Source of the DNA: Acidobacteriota bacterium
Lineage (GTDB): Bacteria; Acidobacteriota; Blastocatellia; Pyrinomonadales; Pyrinomonadaceae
Length of the DNA: 5,497 nt
Reading direction: 5' to 3'
NCBI GenBank assembly: GCA_003222835.1
Contig: QHXE01000629.1
Span: 1 to 5,497, forward strand
The translations under genes were made by a program, and so were the position numbers. The notes beneath the pieces were generated by a model. That model saw nothing but the letters and a program-made list of their open reading frames with translations, was not told where the DNA came from and ran no database searches. Below, one piece after another: positions 1 to 5,497 of the stretch (positions are counted from its first letter, which is position 1; each line of letters opens with the position of its first letter).

Positions 1-3000
1 CCCTTCTTCGCGCTGCGCCGTCAACGCGAAGTCAATCATCATGATGGCGTTCTTTTCGACGATGCCAATCAGCATGATCAGGCCTACGAAAGCGTAGACG
101 TCCAGCTCGCGTCCAAAAATCAAAAGCGTCAACAACGCTCCGAGTCCCGCCGAGGGCAGGCCCGATAGAATCGTGAACGGGTGAATGAAACTCTCGTAGA
201 GAATTCCCAGAACGAGATAGATCACCATCACCGCAACCAGCAGCAACAAGGTCAGGTTCTGCAAAGACGATTGAAAGATTTGCGCCGTTCCCTGAAGGCT
301 GGTTGTGATCGATCCCGGCAAAGTCTGCTTTGCCAACTCCTGGACTTTGTCCGTCGCATCGCTCAACGAAACGCCCGGACGCAAATTGAATGAAATGGTT
401 GCCGATGCCAGTTGCCCGAGGTGATTGACCAACAAAGGACCAACGCTGCGCGAAAGGGTCGCCACCGTGCTCAGTGGCACCAAACGAGTCTGAGTCGAGG
501 TTCCGGTTGCTTGAGTCGTCGCTGTCGTGACACCCGTTAATGCTTGTGTGGACGTGGCGGTTATGGACGACGATTGCGCCAGAGCTGAGCCAGGTTGGGC
601 CACAACTGTCTGCGCAAGCGTGGGACTCGAGCCAGCCGCGCTCGGAGTGGCGTGGATGTATAGCCGCCCCAAAGCGTCCGGATCCTGCTGATATTCCGGC
701 TTCACCTCCAGAATGACCTGATATTCGTTGGATGTGGCGTAGATCGTCGAAATCTGGCGTGTGCCATAGGCGCTGTTCAGCGCGTCTTCGATCTGCTGCG
801 CGGTGATACCGAGTGTCGAGGCTTTATCGCGATCGATATCGACGTTGAGTTGTGGGTTCTTGATCTGAATATCGCTCGCCACGTCCAACAACTGCGGCAA
901 GGCTGCGATCTTTTGTTCCAATACTTCGGCATTCCGATAGAGTTCATTTCGATCCGGCCCCTGGAGAGTTAGCTGATAGGGACTCTTCGTCACCTGGCCG
1001 CCGACCTGGACCAGCGGCGGATTCTGCAAATAGATTCGCATGCCGGGAACGTTTGCGAGTTTTGGACGCAAGTCTTCAATGATCGTCTCGACACCCTGAC
1101 GCCGTTGAGAAAGCGGCTTCAAGATAATCAGAATGTTGCCGGTGTTACTGGCGGCGCTGATATCGCTCTCTCCAACCGTGGACAACACACCGGAGACGTT
1201 TGGGTTGGCCCGCACGATATCGACGATCTGCTGCTGATGCCGCGACATCTCGTCAAACGAAATGCCTTCCGCCGCCTCGGTGTAACCAATGATGCGGCTC
1301 GTATCGTCGTTGGGAATGAAACCTTTGGGAATCACATAAAAGAAGAAGACCGTGATGACGAATAGAACTCCGCAGATCAGGATCGTGAGAGCCCGATGCT
1401 CCAGCGCGAGTTGCAGCGTCCAGCGATAACCTCCGACCAGCCATTCGTAAGCGTGCTCGGTCTTCTGCCACCAGGCACCCTTCGGTGGTTCAATGCGATC
1501 CTCACGTGAGCCCTCCGTGACAGTCGGGCTGCTGACATCACCCGCCAACAGTGGTTCGCGCCCGTGATCGTGGCGATGCCCGCTAAACGTCTTCAGTATG
1601 CGACTGCATAGCATCGGCGTGAGACTCAGTGAGACAAATCCCGAAACCAGAATTGCGACGCTAATAGTGACCGCGAATTCTCGAAACAGCCGTCCCAATA
1701 TGCCGCCCAGAAACAGCACGGGAATAAAGACCGCCACCAAAGACACAGTCATCGAAACGATCGTAAAGCCAATCTCGCGCGAGCCTTTCAGCGCCGCTTC
1801 CATCGCGCCTTCGCCATCTTCCATGCGCCGCACGATGTTCTCCAGCATTACCACGGCGTCGTCCACAACAAATCCTACCGACAACGTCAACGCCATCAGC
1901 GAAAGATTGTCGAGACTGAAGCCGAGCAGGTACATCACAGCAAACGTGAAGACGATCGATGTGGGCAGCGCCAGCGTGGGAATGATCGTAGCCCTTACGT
2001 TGCGCAGGAACAGAAAAATGACGAGCACGACCAGTCCGATTGCCAGCAACAGAGAGAACTGCACGTCGTTGACTGATTCGCGAATAGATTCGGATCGATC
2101 GTACAAAACGTCGAGCTTGATCGAAGCCGGCAGTTGCTGGCGAAATGCCGGCAATAAATTGCGAATCGCGTCTACGACGGCAACTGTATTGGTTCCCGGC
2201 TGGCGCTGGATCGTTAGCGTGACAACCTGTTGACCGTTGTAGCGGCTGGCCAGCCGATTGTTCTCCACGCTGTCGATGACATCACCAAGATCTCTGAGCA
2301 GCACCGGCGCGCCGTTTCGGTAAGCGATAATCAACTGACGATAGCTTTCAGCATCCATCAGTTGGCCGTTCGCCTGAACGGTGAGGTTCTGATGGATTCC
2401 ATAGAGCGTGCCGACCGGCAGATTGGTGTTGCCGCGCTGCAGAGCGGTCGCCACGTCGTCGATACCGATGCCGCGGCTCGCCAATGCTGAAGGATCGAGC
2501 TGCGCGCGCACGGCATATTTCTGTTCGCCGGTAACCAAAACCTGCGCGACCCCGCTGATGGTTGAAAGCCTCTGCGCCAGCGAAGTATCCGCGTATTCGT
2601 TTACTTTCGAGAGCGGCAGCGTCGGCGAGCTGACCATTAGATAGACGATTGGTTGATCGGCGGGATTTACTTTCTTCAAAGTCGGCTGGTTCGGCATCCC
2701 CGGCGGCAGTTGACGCGCCGAAGCCGAAATCGCGGTTTGCACATCCTGCGCGGCCGCGTCGATGTTACGGCTCAAGTCGAACTGCAAAGTGATTTGAGTA
2801 TTGCCGAGCGTGCTGGTTGAGCTGACCGTATTTAATCCGGCGATCGTCGAGAACTGCCGCTCGAGCGGAGTGGCCACTGACGAGGCCATCGTTTCAGGGC
2901 TCGCTCCGGGAAGGCCCGCGCTAACTTGAATCGTGGGATAGTCGACGTTTGGCAAATCGCTCACCGGCAGCGATTGGTAGCCAATAAGACCGAACAACAC

Positions 3001-3057
3001 GATGCCCGCCATGATGAGCGTGGTCGTGATGGGACGTTGAATGAAGAGTTGCGACAT
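1..3057 (-). CDS. mdtB: MdtB-like RND (HAE1 family) multidrug efflux permease, C-terminus cut by the window edge
   Basis: This is the inner-membrane proton/drug antiporter of a tripartite efflux pump; family members work as trimers with a periplasmic adaptor and an outer-membrane channel. From ATG at 3057, 1019 codons run without a stop to base 1. The N-terminus MSQLFIQRPITTTLIMAG leads into TM1 (about residues 9-29), then PGASPETM (50-57) in the first porter domain. TM2 is near 334-352. TM4 holds the proton-relay pair D399-D400 in VGFVVDDAVVMLEN, equivalent to AcrB D407-D408. TM6 ends at TPMLC (480-484), TM7 is near 556-576 and TM8 near 932-952. K1002 in VEKNAIMMIDF matches AcrB K940. The text follows E. 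coli MdtB closely from end to end, including the last visible residues FALTAQREEG. About 90 residues (TM11-TM12) lie outside. Two stretches are longer than in MdtB: a cytoplasmic linker (about 489-545) and a Ser/Thr-rich periplasmic insert (805-857). No clear Shine-Dalgarno precedes the ATG. Assignment to the MdtB/MdtC/MuxB subgroup is strong; which paralogue it is cannot be settled without the downstream gene. Confidence 0.96.
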   Translation of the reverse strand, partial: MSQLFIQRPITTTLIMAGIVLFGLIGYQSLPVSDLPNVDYPTIQVSAGLPGASPETMASSVATPLERQFSTIAGLNTVSSTSTLGNTQITLQFDLSRNIDAAAQDVQTAISASARQLPPGMPNQPTLKKVNPADQPIVYLMVSSPTLPLSKVNEYADTSLAQRLSTISGVAQVLVTGEQKYAVRAQLDPSALASRGIGIDDVATALQRGNTNLPVGTLYGIHQNLTVQANGQLMDAESYRQLIIAYRNGAPVLLRDLGDVIDSVENNRLASRYNGQQVVTLTIQRQPGTNTVAVVDAIRNLLPAFRQQLPASIKLDVLYDRSESIRESVNDVQFSLLLAIGLVVLVIFLFLRNVRATIIPTLALPTSIVFTFAVMYLLGFSLDNLSLMALTLSVGFVVDDAVVMLENIVRRMEDGEGAMEAALKGSREIGFTIVSMTVSLVAVFIPVLFLGGILGRLFREFAVTISVAILVSGFVSLSLTPMLCSRILKTFSGHRHDHGREPLLAGDVSSPTVTEGSREDRIEPPKGAWWQKTEHAYEWLVGGYRWTLQLALEHRALTILICGVLFVITVFFFYVIPKGFIPNDDTSRIIGYTEAAEGISFDEMSRHQQQIVDIVRANPNVSGVLSTVGESDISAASNTGNILIILKPLSQRRQGVETIIEDLRPKLANVPGMRIYLQNPPLVQVGGQVTKSPYQLTLQGPDRNELYRNAEVLEQKIAALPQLLDVASDIQIKNPQLNVDIDRDKASTLGITAQQIEDALNSAYGTRQISTIYATSNEYQVILEVKPEYQQDPDALGRLYIHATPSAAGSSPTLAQTVVAQPGSALAQSSSITATSTQALTGVTTATTQATGTSTQTRLVPLSTVATLSRSVGPLLVNHLGQLASATISFNLRPGVSLSDATDKVQELAKQTLPGSITTSLQGTAQIFQSSLQNLTLLLLVAVMVIYLVLGILYESFIHPFTILSGLPSAGLGALLTLLIFGRELDVYAFVGLIMLIGIVEKNAIMMIDFALTAQREEG

Positions 3058-3151
3058 TAAACTGCTATAGCGTCATTACGAGAATTTCGGTCTTGCTTGC
3101 GCCAAACCATTGAAAATTGAAAAAAGCAAATTGCTCGACAGCATTCCAGTC
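3058..3151. other. Gap between the four-helix-bundle gene and the permease gene
   Basis: This 94-bp spacer holds the permease-proximal inverted-repeat arm (3109-3134) and then about 50 bp that would form the permease leader. I see no convincing Shine-Dalgarno close to the ATG at 3057 and no terminator-like stem followed by a T run, so readthrough from the upstream genes is plausible. This is what the sequence shows; co-transcription is inference. Confidence 0.6.
3109..3134. repeat. Inverted repeat, permease-side arm of the four-helix-bundle cassette
   Basis: A 26-bp AT-rich arm whose reverse complement matches bases 3538-3563 at 24 of 26 positions. Read on the minus strand it breaks into heptamers CAATTTG, CTTTTTT, CAATTTT and a partial CAAT. 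It lies 17 bp past the stop codon of the four-helix-bundle gene. In RNA the two arms could pair and hold the whole small gene in a loop. Confidence 0.85.
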
Positions 3152-3517
3152 TTACCGCTTTTTCTCTTTACCTTCTTTTGCTGTGACTATCGATTGGCCA
3201 ATCATATTGCAAAGCTGATTGCATTCGTCGAGGAGTTCGGCCATTCGATGTTCGGTTAGCATTTCCGTCTTGATAATTAACCGAATCCAGGAGCGCGACT
3301 CGCGTAATTCCTTGAGACAAATGCTAAGCTTATGAACGAAGTCCGCACGACTTTCAGCGGCACACGCTTCTTCGTAGTTAGGTGCGGGAGAAGTTCCGCT
3401 GCGCACTAATTGGCTTCCGATATGCCGTCCCATTCGAGTATCTGGTAACGCATCAACGACTTTACCGACTCGGGCAGCAAAATTAATCAGTCGTTCAACC
3501 ATCTCGTCTGGAGTCAT
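3152..3517 (-). CDS. Four-helix-bundle protein, 23S rRNA intervening-sequence protein / Avd-like family
   Basis: A 121-residue, mostly helical protein. The family signature is clear: SQLVRSGTSPAPNYEEA (residues 35-51) followed by AESRADFVHKLSICLKELRE (54-73) and a last helix around 92-112 (MAELLDECNQLCNMIGQ). The length is normal for the family. Relatives include proteins encoded in 23S rRNA intervening sequences and Avd, the pentameric nucleic-acid-binding accessory protein of diversity-generating retroelements; the role of stand-alone members is unknown. The C-terminus KEGKEKKR is basic, and C99 and C103 lie one helical turn apart. I chose the ATG at 3517 because GGAGA ends six bases before it; an upstream in-frame TTG at 3541 lies inside the heptamer repeat and has no such site. 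It lies in the operon direction, 85 bp after the adaptor stop and 94 bp before the permease start. No rRNA sequence or reverse transcriptase surrounds it. Family call is firm; function is not known. Confidence 0.93.
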   Translation of the reverse strand: MTPDEMVERLINFAARVGKVVDALPDTRMGRHIGSQLVRSGTSPAPNYEEACAAESRADFVHKLSICLKELRESRSWIRLIIKTEMLTEHRMAELLDECNQLCNMIGQSIVTAKEGKEKKR

Positions 3518-3522
3518 GATTT

Positions 3523-3527
3523 TCTCC
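3523..3527 (-). promoter_or_regulatory. Ribosome binding site of the four-helix-bundle gene
   Basis: GGAGA on the minus strand, six bases upstream of the ATG at 3517. It decides the start of this gene in favour of the ATG over the TTG eight codons upstream. It is the clearest Shine-Dalgarno directly preceding any of the three main start codons in the window, which fits a cassette that carries its own translation signal. Confidence 0.7.
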
Positions 3528-3531
3528 AGAT

Positions 3532-3571
3532 CAATTTGCAATTTTCATTTTTCAATTTTCAATTTGCAATT
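3532..3571. repeat. CAATTTT-type heptamer array, adaptor-side arm of the cassette
   Basis: On the plus strand this reads as consecutive 7-base units CAATTTG, CAATTTT, CATTTTT, CAATTTT, CAATTTG and a partial CAATT, about 5.7 units with strict period 7. Bases 3538-3563 form the inverted match to 3109-3134. The array ends just upstream of the ribosome binding site of the small gene and is far more AT-rich than the surrounding coding DNA. Confidence 0.85.
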
Positions 3572-3602
3572 CCATGTTCTGAAGGTGACCCTCTCATCTA
3601 AT

Positions 3603-5033
3603 TCACTGATTCTGATTCCCGCCGCCGCCTCGCCTACGTTGACCTTTATCATTTTGCGCGCCTGGATTTCCACCCTGCCCTGGACCACCGGCCGGACCTC
3701 CGCCTTGTTGACCTTGGCCTTGACCTCTCGCCTGCACCTTTGCTCCCGGCACTAAACGTAGTTGTCCGTCAGTCACGACCTGCTCGCCCGGTTTCAATCC
3801 GTCATCGATCACGGTCATATTTTCGATCGTGGTTCCAGTCTTCACGGTACGCGTTTCGACCGTCATGTCAGCCTTGACGACGTATACGAATGATTTGTCC
3901 TGCCCGATCTGAACGGCTTGCGCCGGGACGACTACCGCCTGGTTTTGGGTCCCCAGTGTGAGCACAAGGTTAACGAACTGTCCCGGATAAAGCCGCCGAT
4001 CATCGTTCTGAAACGTAGCTTTCAAGCGCACAGTTCCAGTAGCCACATCGACTGTGTTATCGACTAATGACAGCTTTCCAAAAGCATGATTGGACTCGTC
4101 ACCAGGAATCTCAACTTCGGCGACAAGGCCATTCGCACCCGAATTCTGTCTGATACGCATCAACTCCCTTTCCGGAATCGAGAACGTGACATAGATCGGC
4201 GCCGACTGGGTAATCGTCACCATCGGCGTTGTGGCGTTTGGCTGAACCAGATTACCGGCGGTCACTGCGAGATTGCCGGTCTTACCGGCGATCGGAGCAC
4301 GAATTGTCGTATAGCTGAGCTGAACGCGTGCGTTCTCGACAGCCGCCTGCTCGGCTTTCTGCGCCGCTTGCAGATTCGCTACCGCTGATTGGTCCGCACG
4401 CACCGTGGCCTCGTCAGCTTTCAACTTCGCCTCGTCGTTGTCGTATTGCTCGCGCGGAATAACGCCCGCCTCCAGCAAATTTGCATCGCGCTTCGCAATT
4501 ACTCGATCATTATTAGCAGTGGCTTCATCTTTAGCGACGATGTCCTGGCCTTGTTTGACTTGGGCCATCGCCTTTAACAGATTCGCCTCGGCCTGACTAA
4601 GCGCGGACTGCAACGGGCGCGGATCTATCTGAAAAAGCAGAGCGCCTTTTTTCACTTCCTGTCCCGGAACGAAAGCTACTGATTGCAGGCTCCCTTCAAC
4701 CTGGGATCGAACGGCGATCGTTGAGAGTGGCTCTACATTGCCGATTGCTTTCAACACCGTCGGCACGTCCCGCTGCGTGACCGCGGCCATCTCTACCGGT
4801 ACGACTTCGTTGCGACCGCCGGGGGTCCTCTGCGAAGACTTATCACCCAGGAAACGCCACAGAAAAATCAACACCAGCACGAGCACAAGCACGCTGACGA
4901 TTTGCACTATACGCGCGCGAGTTTTGCTGCGGCGTTGCGGCTTAATTTGGGGTCCGCCTGCGGCGAGCGGTTCCGCCGATGCTGCATGTCCGGCCGGGGT
5001 GCTGGGAAATTCTCTTGAGACTTGTTCTTCCAT
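3603..5033 (-). CDS. mdtA: MdtA-like periplasmic adaptor (membrane fusion protein) of an RND efflux pump
   Basis: This 476-residue adaptor should bridge the RND permease and an outer-membrane channel. The N-terminus is a polar, Pro/Ala-rich cytoplasmic stretch ending in KPQRRSKTRAR, then one TM anchor (about 42-59); there is no lipobox, so it is membrane-anchored rather than a lipoprotein. The first lipoyl half is at about 101-137 (VRSQVEGSLQSVAFVPGQEV, then LFQIDPRP), the alpha-helical hairpin at about 138-239 is rich in Ala/Gln/Glu/Lys, and the second lipoyl half begins LSYTTIRAPIAGKTG (239-253). The beta-barrel includes LVDNTVDVATGTVRLKATF (323-341) and LYPGQFVN (348-355), both very close to MdtA. 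A membrane-proximal domain (about 365-436) carries VVVPAQAVQIG and LKPGEQVVTDGQLRLVPGAKV. A Gly/Gln/Asn-rich tail with an RRR cluster (437-476) makes it about 60 residues longer than E. coli MdtA. I chose ATG 5033 over an in-frame TTG at 5084, although neither has a strong ribosome site directly before it. The permease lies downstream on the same strand. Confidence 0.95.
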   Translation of the reverse strand: MEEQVSREFPSTPAGHAASAEPLAAGGPQIKPQRRSKTRARIVQIVSVLVLVLVLIFLWRFLGDKSSQRTPGGRNEVVPVEMAAVTQRDVPTVLKAIGNVEPLSTIAVRSQVEGSLQSVAFVPGQEVKKGALLFQIDPRPLQSALSQAEANLLKAMAQVKQGQDIVAKDEATANNDRVIAKRDANLLEAGVIPREQYDNDEAKLKADEATVRADQSAVANLQAAQKAEQAAVENARVQLSYTTIRAPIAGKTGNLAVTAGNLVQPNATTPMVTITQSAPIYVTFSIPERELMRIRQNSGANGLVAEVEIPGDESNHAFGKLSLVDNTVDVATGTVRLKATFQNDDRRLYPGQFVNLVLTLGTQNQAVVVPAQAVQIGQDKSFVYVVKADMTVETRTVKTGTTIENMTVIDDGLKPGEQVVTDGQLRLVPGAKVQARGQGQGQQGGGPAGGPGQGGNPGAQNDKGQRRRGGGGNQNQ

Positions 5034-5065
5034 CACGCATTTGAGTGACCACGAACAGTTGCCAC
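5033..5065 (-). CDS. Possible 10-codon leader ORF coupled to the adaptor gene
   Basis: A GTG at 5065 opens a reading frame MATVRGHSNA that stops at TGA 5035-5033. The stop shares its A with the adaptor ATG, giving TGATG. The strong Shine-Dalgarno AGGAG at 5075-5071 lies five bases before this GTG, whereas the adaptor ATG has no obvious site of its own. This arrangement fits translational coupling, where ribosomes ending the leader restart on the adaptor. The ORF is very short and could be chance. The alternative is that the adaptor starts at TTG 5084, preceded by a GGAAG. Confidence 0.3.
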   Translation of the reverse strand: MATVRGHSNA

Positions 5066-5225
5066 TGCTGCTCCTCGCAGTCAAATCAAAAGCTTCCGGA
5101 CTGCGCTGTTCAGGCTCAATGACTCAGGGGTTTTGTCCAATAATTGCATATATAACAACGACATCGCAAAGGGGTTGGTTACGGGAAACCCCAGACGAGC
5201 GCAACTAGTGGGACAAGAATTTGCA
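5034..5225 (-). promoter_or_regulatory. Upstream region of the efflux operon, probable promoter location
   Basis: A 192-bp stretch between the inverted-repeat element and the adaptor start. An AT-rich patch at about 5141-5158 contains TTATATATG on the minus strand and could supply a -10 box, but I see no TTGACA-like box at the usual distance, so no exact promoter is claimed. I found no clear dyad that would mark a repressor operator, and no regulator gene is visible. Apart from the possible leader ORF I see nothing coding in it. Confidence 0.3.
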
Positions 5226-5402
5226 GGTAAAACTCCCTCTCCCATTGGGAGAGGGGCCGGGGTGAGGGCTTAGCGATCGAAGGCATCCCACCTTTTCCCT
5301 TCTTCTTCGAGCGGACCGAAGAAGCAAAGGAGGAGAGTTTCTTTTTCAGTTACTCGGCTAGGCCCTCACCCAACCCTCTCCCAAAGGGAGAGGGAGTTTA
5401 CC
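5226..5402. repeat. REP/MITE-like element: two inverted CTCCCTCTCCC arms around a central hairpin
   Basis: The left arm (about 5226-5273) and the right arm (about 5358-5402) are inverted copies: from GGTAAA/ACTCCCTCTCCC through GGGAGAGGG to GTGAGGGC and TAG. Each arm is itself a hairpin: CCCTCTCCC pairs with GGGAGAGGG over three-base loops ATT (5244-5246) and AAA (5383-5385). Between the arms lies a perfect 8-bp stem, CTTCTTCG (5302-5309) with CGAAGAAG (5317-5324), loop 5310-5316. The whole 177 bp can therefore fold as one long hairpin or as several small ones. The CTCCCTCTCCC/GGGTGAGGG type of repeat occurs in many bacterial genomes as intergenic doublets; it encodes no transposase. It lies upstream of the efflux operon and might end transcription from the right or stabilise an RNA end. 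That role is inference. Confidence 0.85.
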
Positions 5403-5497
5403 CACAACGGCTTGGCACTCGACCGCAACTAAGGTCTTGACATTCTCATCCTGACTGTTGAGACTGATGCGGAAAAGCCAGCCTGGTATTTCGAGAA
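5358..5497 (-). CDS. Possible C-terminal end of an unrecognised gene reading into the repeat element
   Basis: A minus-strand frame is open from the right edge (first full codon at 5495) to TAG at 5360-5358, giving 45 residues that begin LEIPGWLFRISLNSQDENVK. The first 31 or so residues look like ordinary protein; the remainder (KLPLPLGEGWVRA) is translated from the right arm of the inverted-repeat element, which would then supply the stop codon. I do not recognise the protein. An open frame of this length can arise by chance, and a shorter plus-strand frame exists over the same bases, so this is only a candidate. Confidence 0.25.
   Translation of the reverse strand, partial: LEIPGWLFRISLNSQDENVKTLVAVECQAVVGKLPLPLGEGWVRA

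Larger units (their letters stand above)
3109..3563. mobile_element. Candidate insertion unit: four-helix-bundle gene flanked by 26-bp inverted repeats
   Basis: The 455-bp unit contains one small gene and is bounded by nearly perfect inverted arms (3109-3134 and 3538-3563). It sits between an adaptor gene and a permease gene that are usually adjacent. Cutting it out leaves 51 bp on one side and 39 bp on the other, about 90 bp in total. Members of this protein family are known from intervening sequences inserted in 23S rRNA genes, where complementary ends form a stem; the same architecture here, in an intergenic site of a protein operon, suggests insertion. No transposase is encoded and I found no convincing target-site duplication, so the mechanism is unknown and the mobile label is inference. 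Confidence 0.5.

Noticed and set aside
1598..2233. A 211-codon plus-strand open frame opposite the permease
   Set aside because: It lies entirely antisense to a well-conserved permease segment including the D399-D400 motif; its translation is Ser/Thr/Arg-rich with no recognisable domain, as expected from the complement of coding DNA.
3518..3541. TTG at 3541 as the start of the four-helix-bundle protein
   Set aside because: It would start inside the heptamer repeat without a ribosome site, while the ATG at 3517 has GGAGA at ideal spacing and gives the usual family length.
3109..3571. A diversity-generating retroelement, because Avd belongs to the same family
   Set aside because: No reverse transcriptase and no template/variable repeat pair with adenine-specific changes is visible in the window.
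3109..3571. An intervening sequence inside a 23S rRNA gene
   Set aside because: The flanking DNA is adaptor and permease coding sequence; no rRNA sequence is present.
3532..3571. A CRISPR array
   Set aside because: The repeat unit is 7 bases in direct tandem with no spacers.
5034..5084. TTG at 5084 as the adaptor start
   Set aside because: It would add 17 residues of non-typical sequence; ATG 5033 gives a normal cytoplasmic tail before the TM anchor. A GGAAG upstream of the TTG keeps it as a minor possibility.
4738..5208. A 156-codon plus-strand open frame opposite the adaptor start
   Set aside because: It is antisense to the adaptor N-terminus and the upstream region, shows no family features, and most of its length is explained by the adaptor coding frame.
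5437..5465. A plus-strand promoter beginning with a perfect TTGACA at 5437
   Set aside because: At 17-bp spacing the -10 position reads GAGACT, which is a poor match, and no plus-strand gene is evident.

Overview
This window looks like part of a bacterial chromosome carrying a tripartite RND efflux operon of the MdtABC type. All recognisable genes are on the minus strand, so transcription runs right to left. The proteins read as Gram-negative: the adaptor is anchored in the inner membrane, and the pump is a full HAE1-type permease closely resembling MdtB. My best guess is an Acidobacteriota-like or Verrucomicrobiota-like soil bacterium. That rests on general style (moderately GC-rich coding, a Gly/Gln/Asn-rich adaptor tail, a four-helix-bundle cassette, a CTCCCTCTCCC-type repeat) and is low-confidence inference.

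Layout in transcription order. At the right edge (5403-5497) a reading frame of uncertain reality ends inside a 177-bp inverted-repeat element (5226-5402), made of two palindromic arms around a central hairpin. Next is about 190 bp of upstream region (5034-5225) with an AT-rich patch and a possible 10-codon leader ORF whose stop overlaps the next start as TGATG. An MdtA-like periplasmic adaptor follows (5033-3603). After it comes a small four-helix-bundle protein of the 23S rRNA intervening-sequence/Avd family (3517-3152), bracketed by a 24/26 inverted repeat built from CAATTTT-like heptamers. Last is an MdtB-like RND permease (3057 to the left edge), with 1019 codons visible and about 90 C-terminal residues missing.

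The adaptor and permease should act together: the permease takes up drug-like substrates from the periplasm or inner membrane using the proton gradient, and the adaptor links it to an outer-membrane channel not encoded here. The four-helix-bundle gene has no evident role in efflux. Removing the 455 bp between the outer ends of its inverted repeats would leave an ordinary gap of about 90 bp between adaptor and permease, so I read it as a small insertion unit. This is the most interesting feature of the window. Other points of note are a 53-residue uncharged Ser/Thr-rich insert in the permease periplasmic domain, a longer than usual cytoplasmic linker in the permease, and the adaptor's low-complexity tail. 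No regulator, outer-membrane factor, tRNA, rRNA, CRISPR array or transposase is visible.
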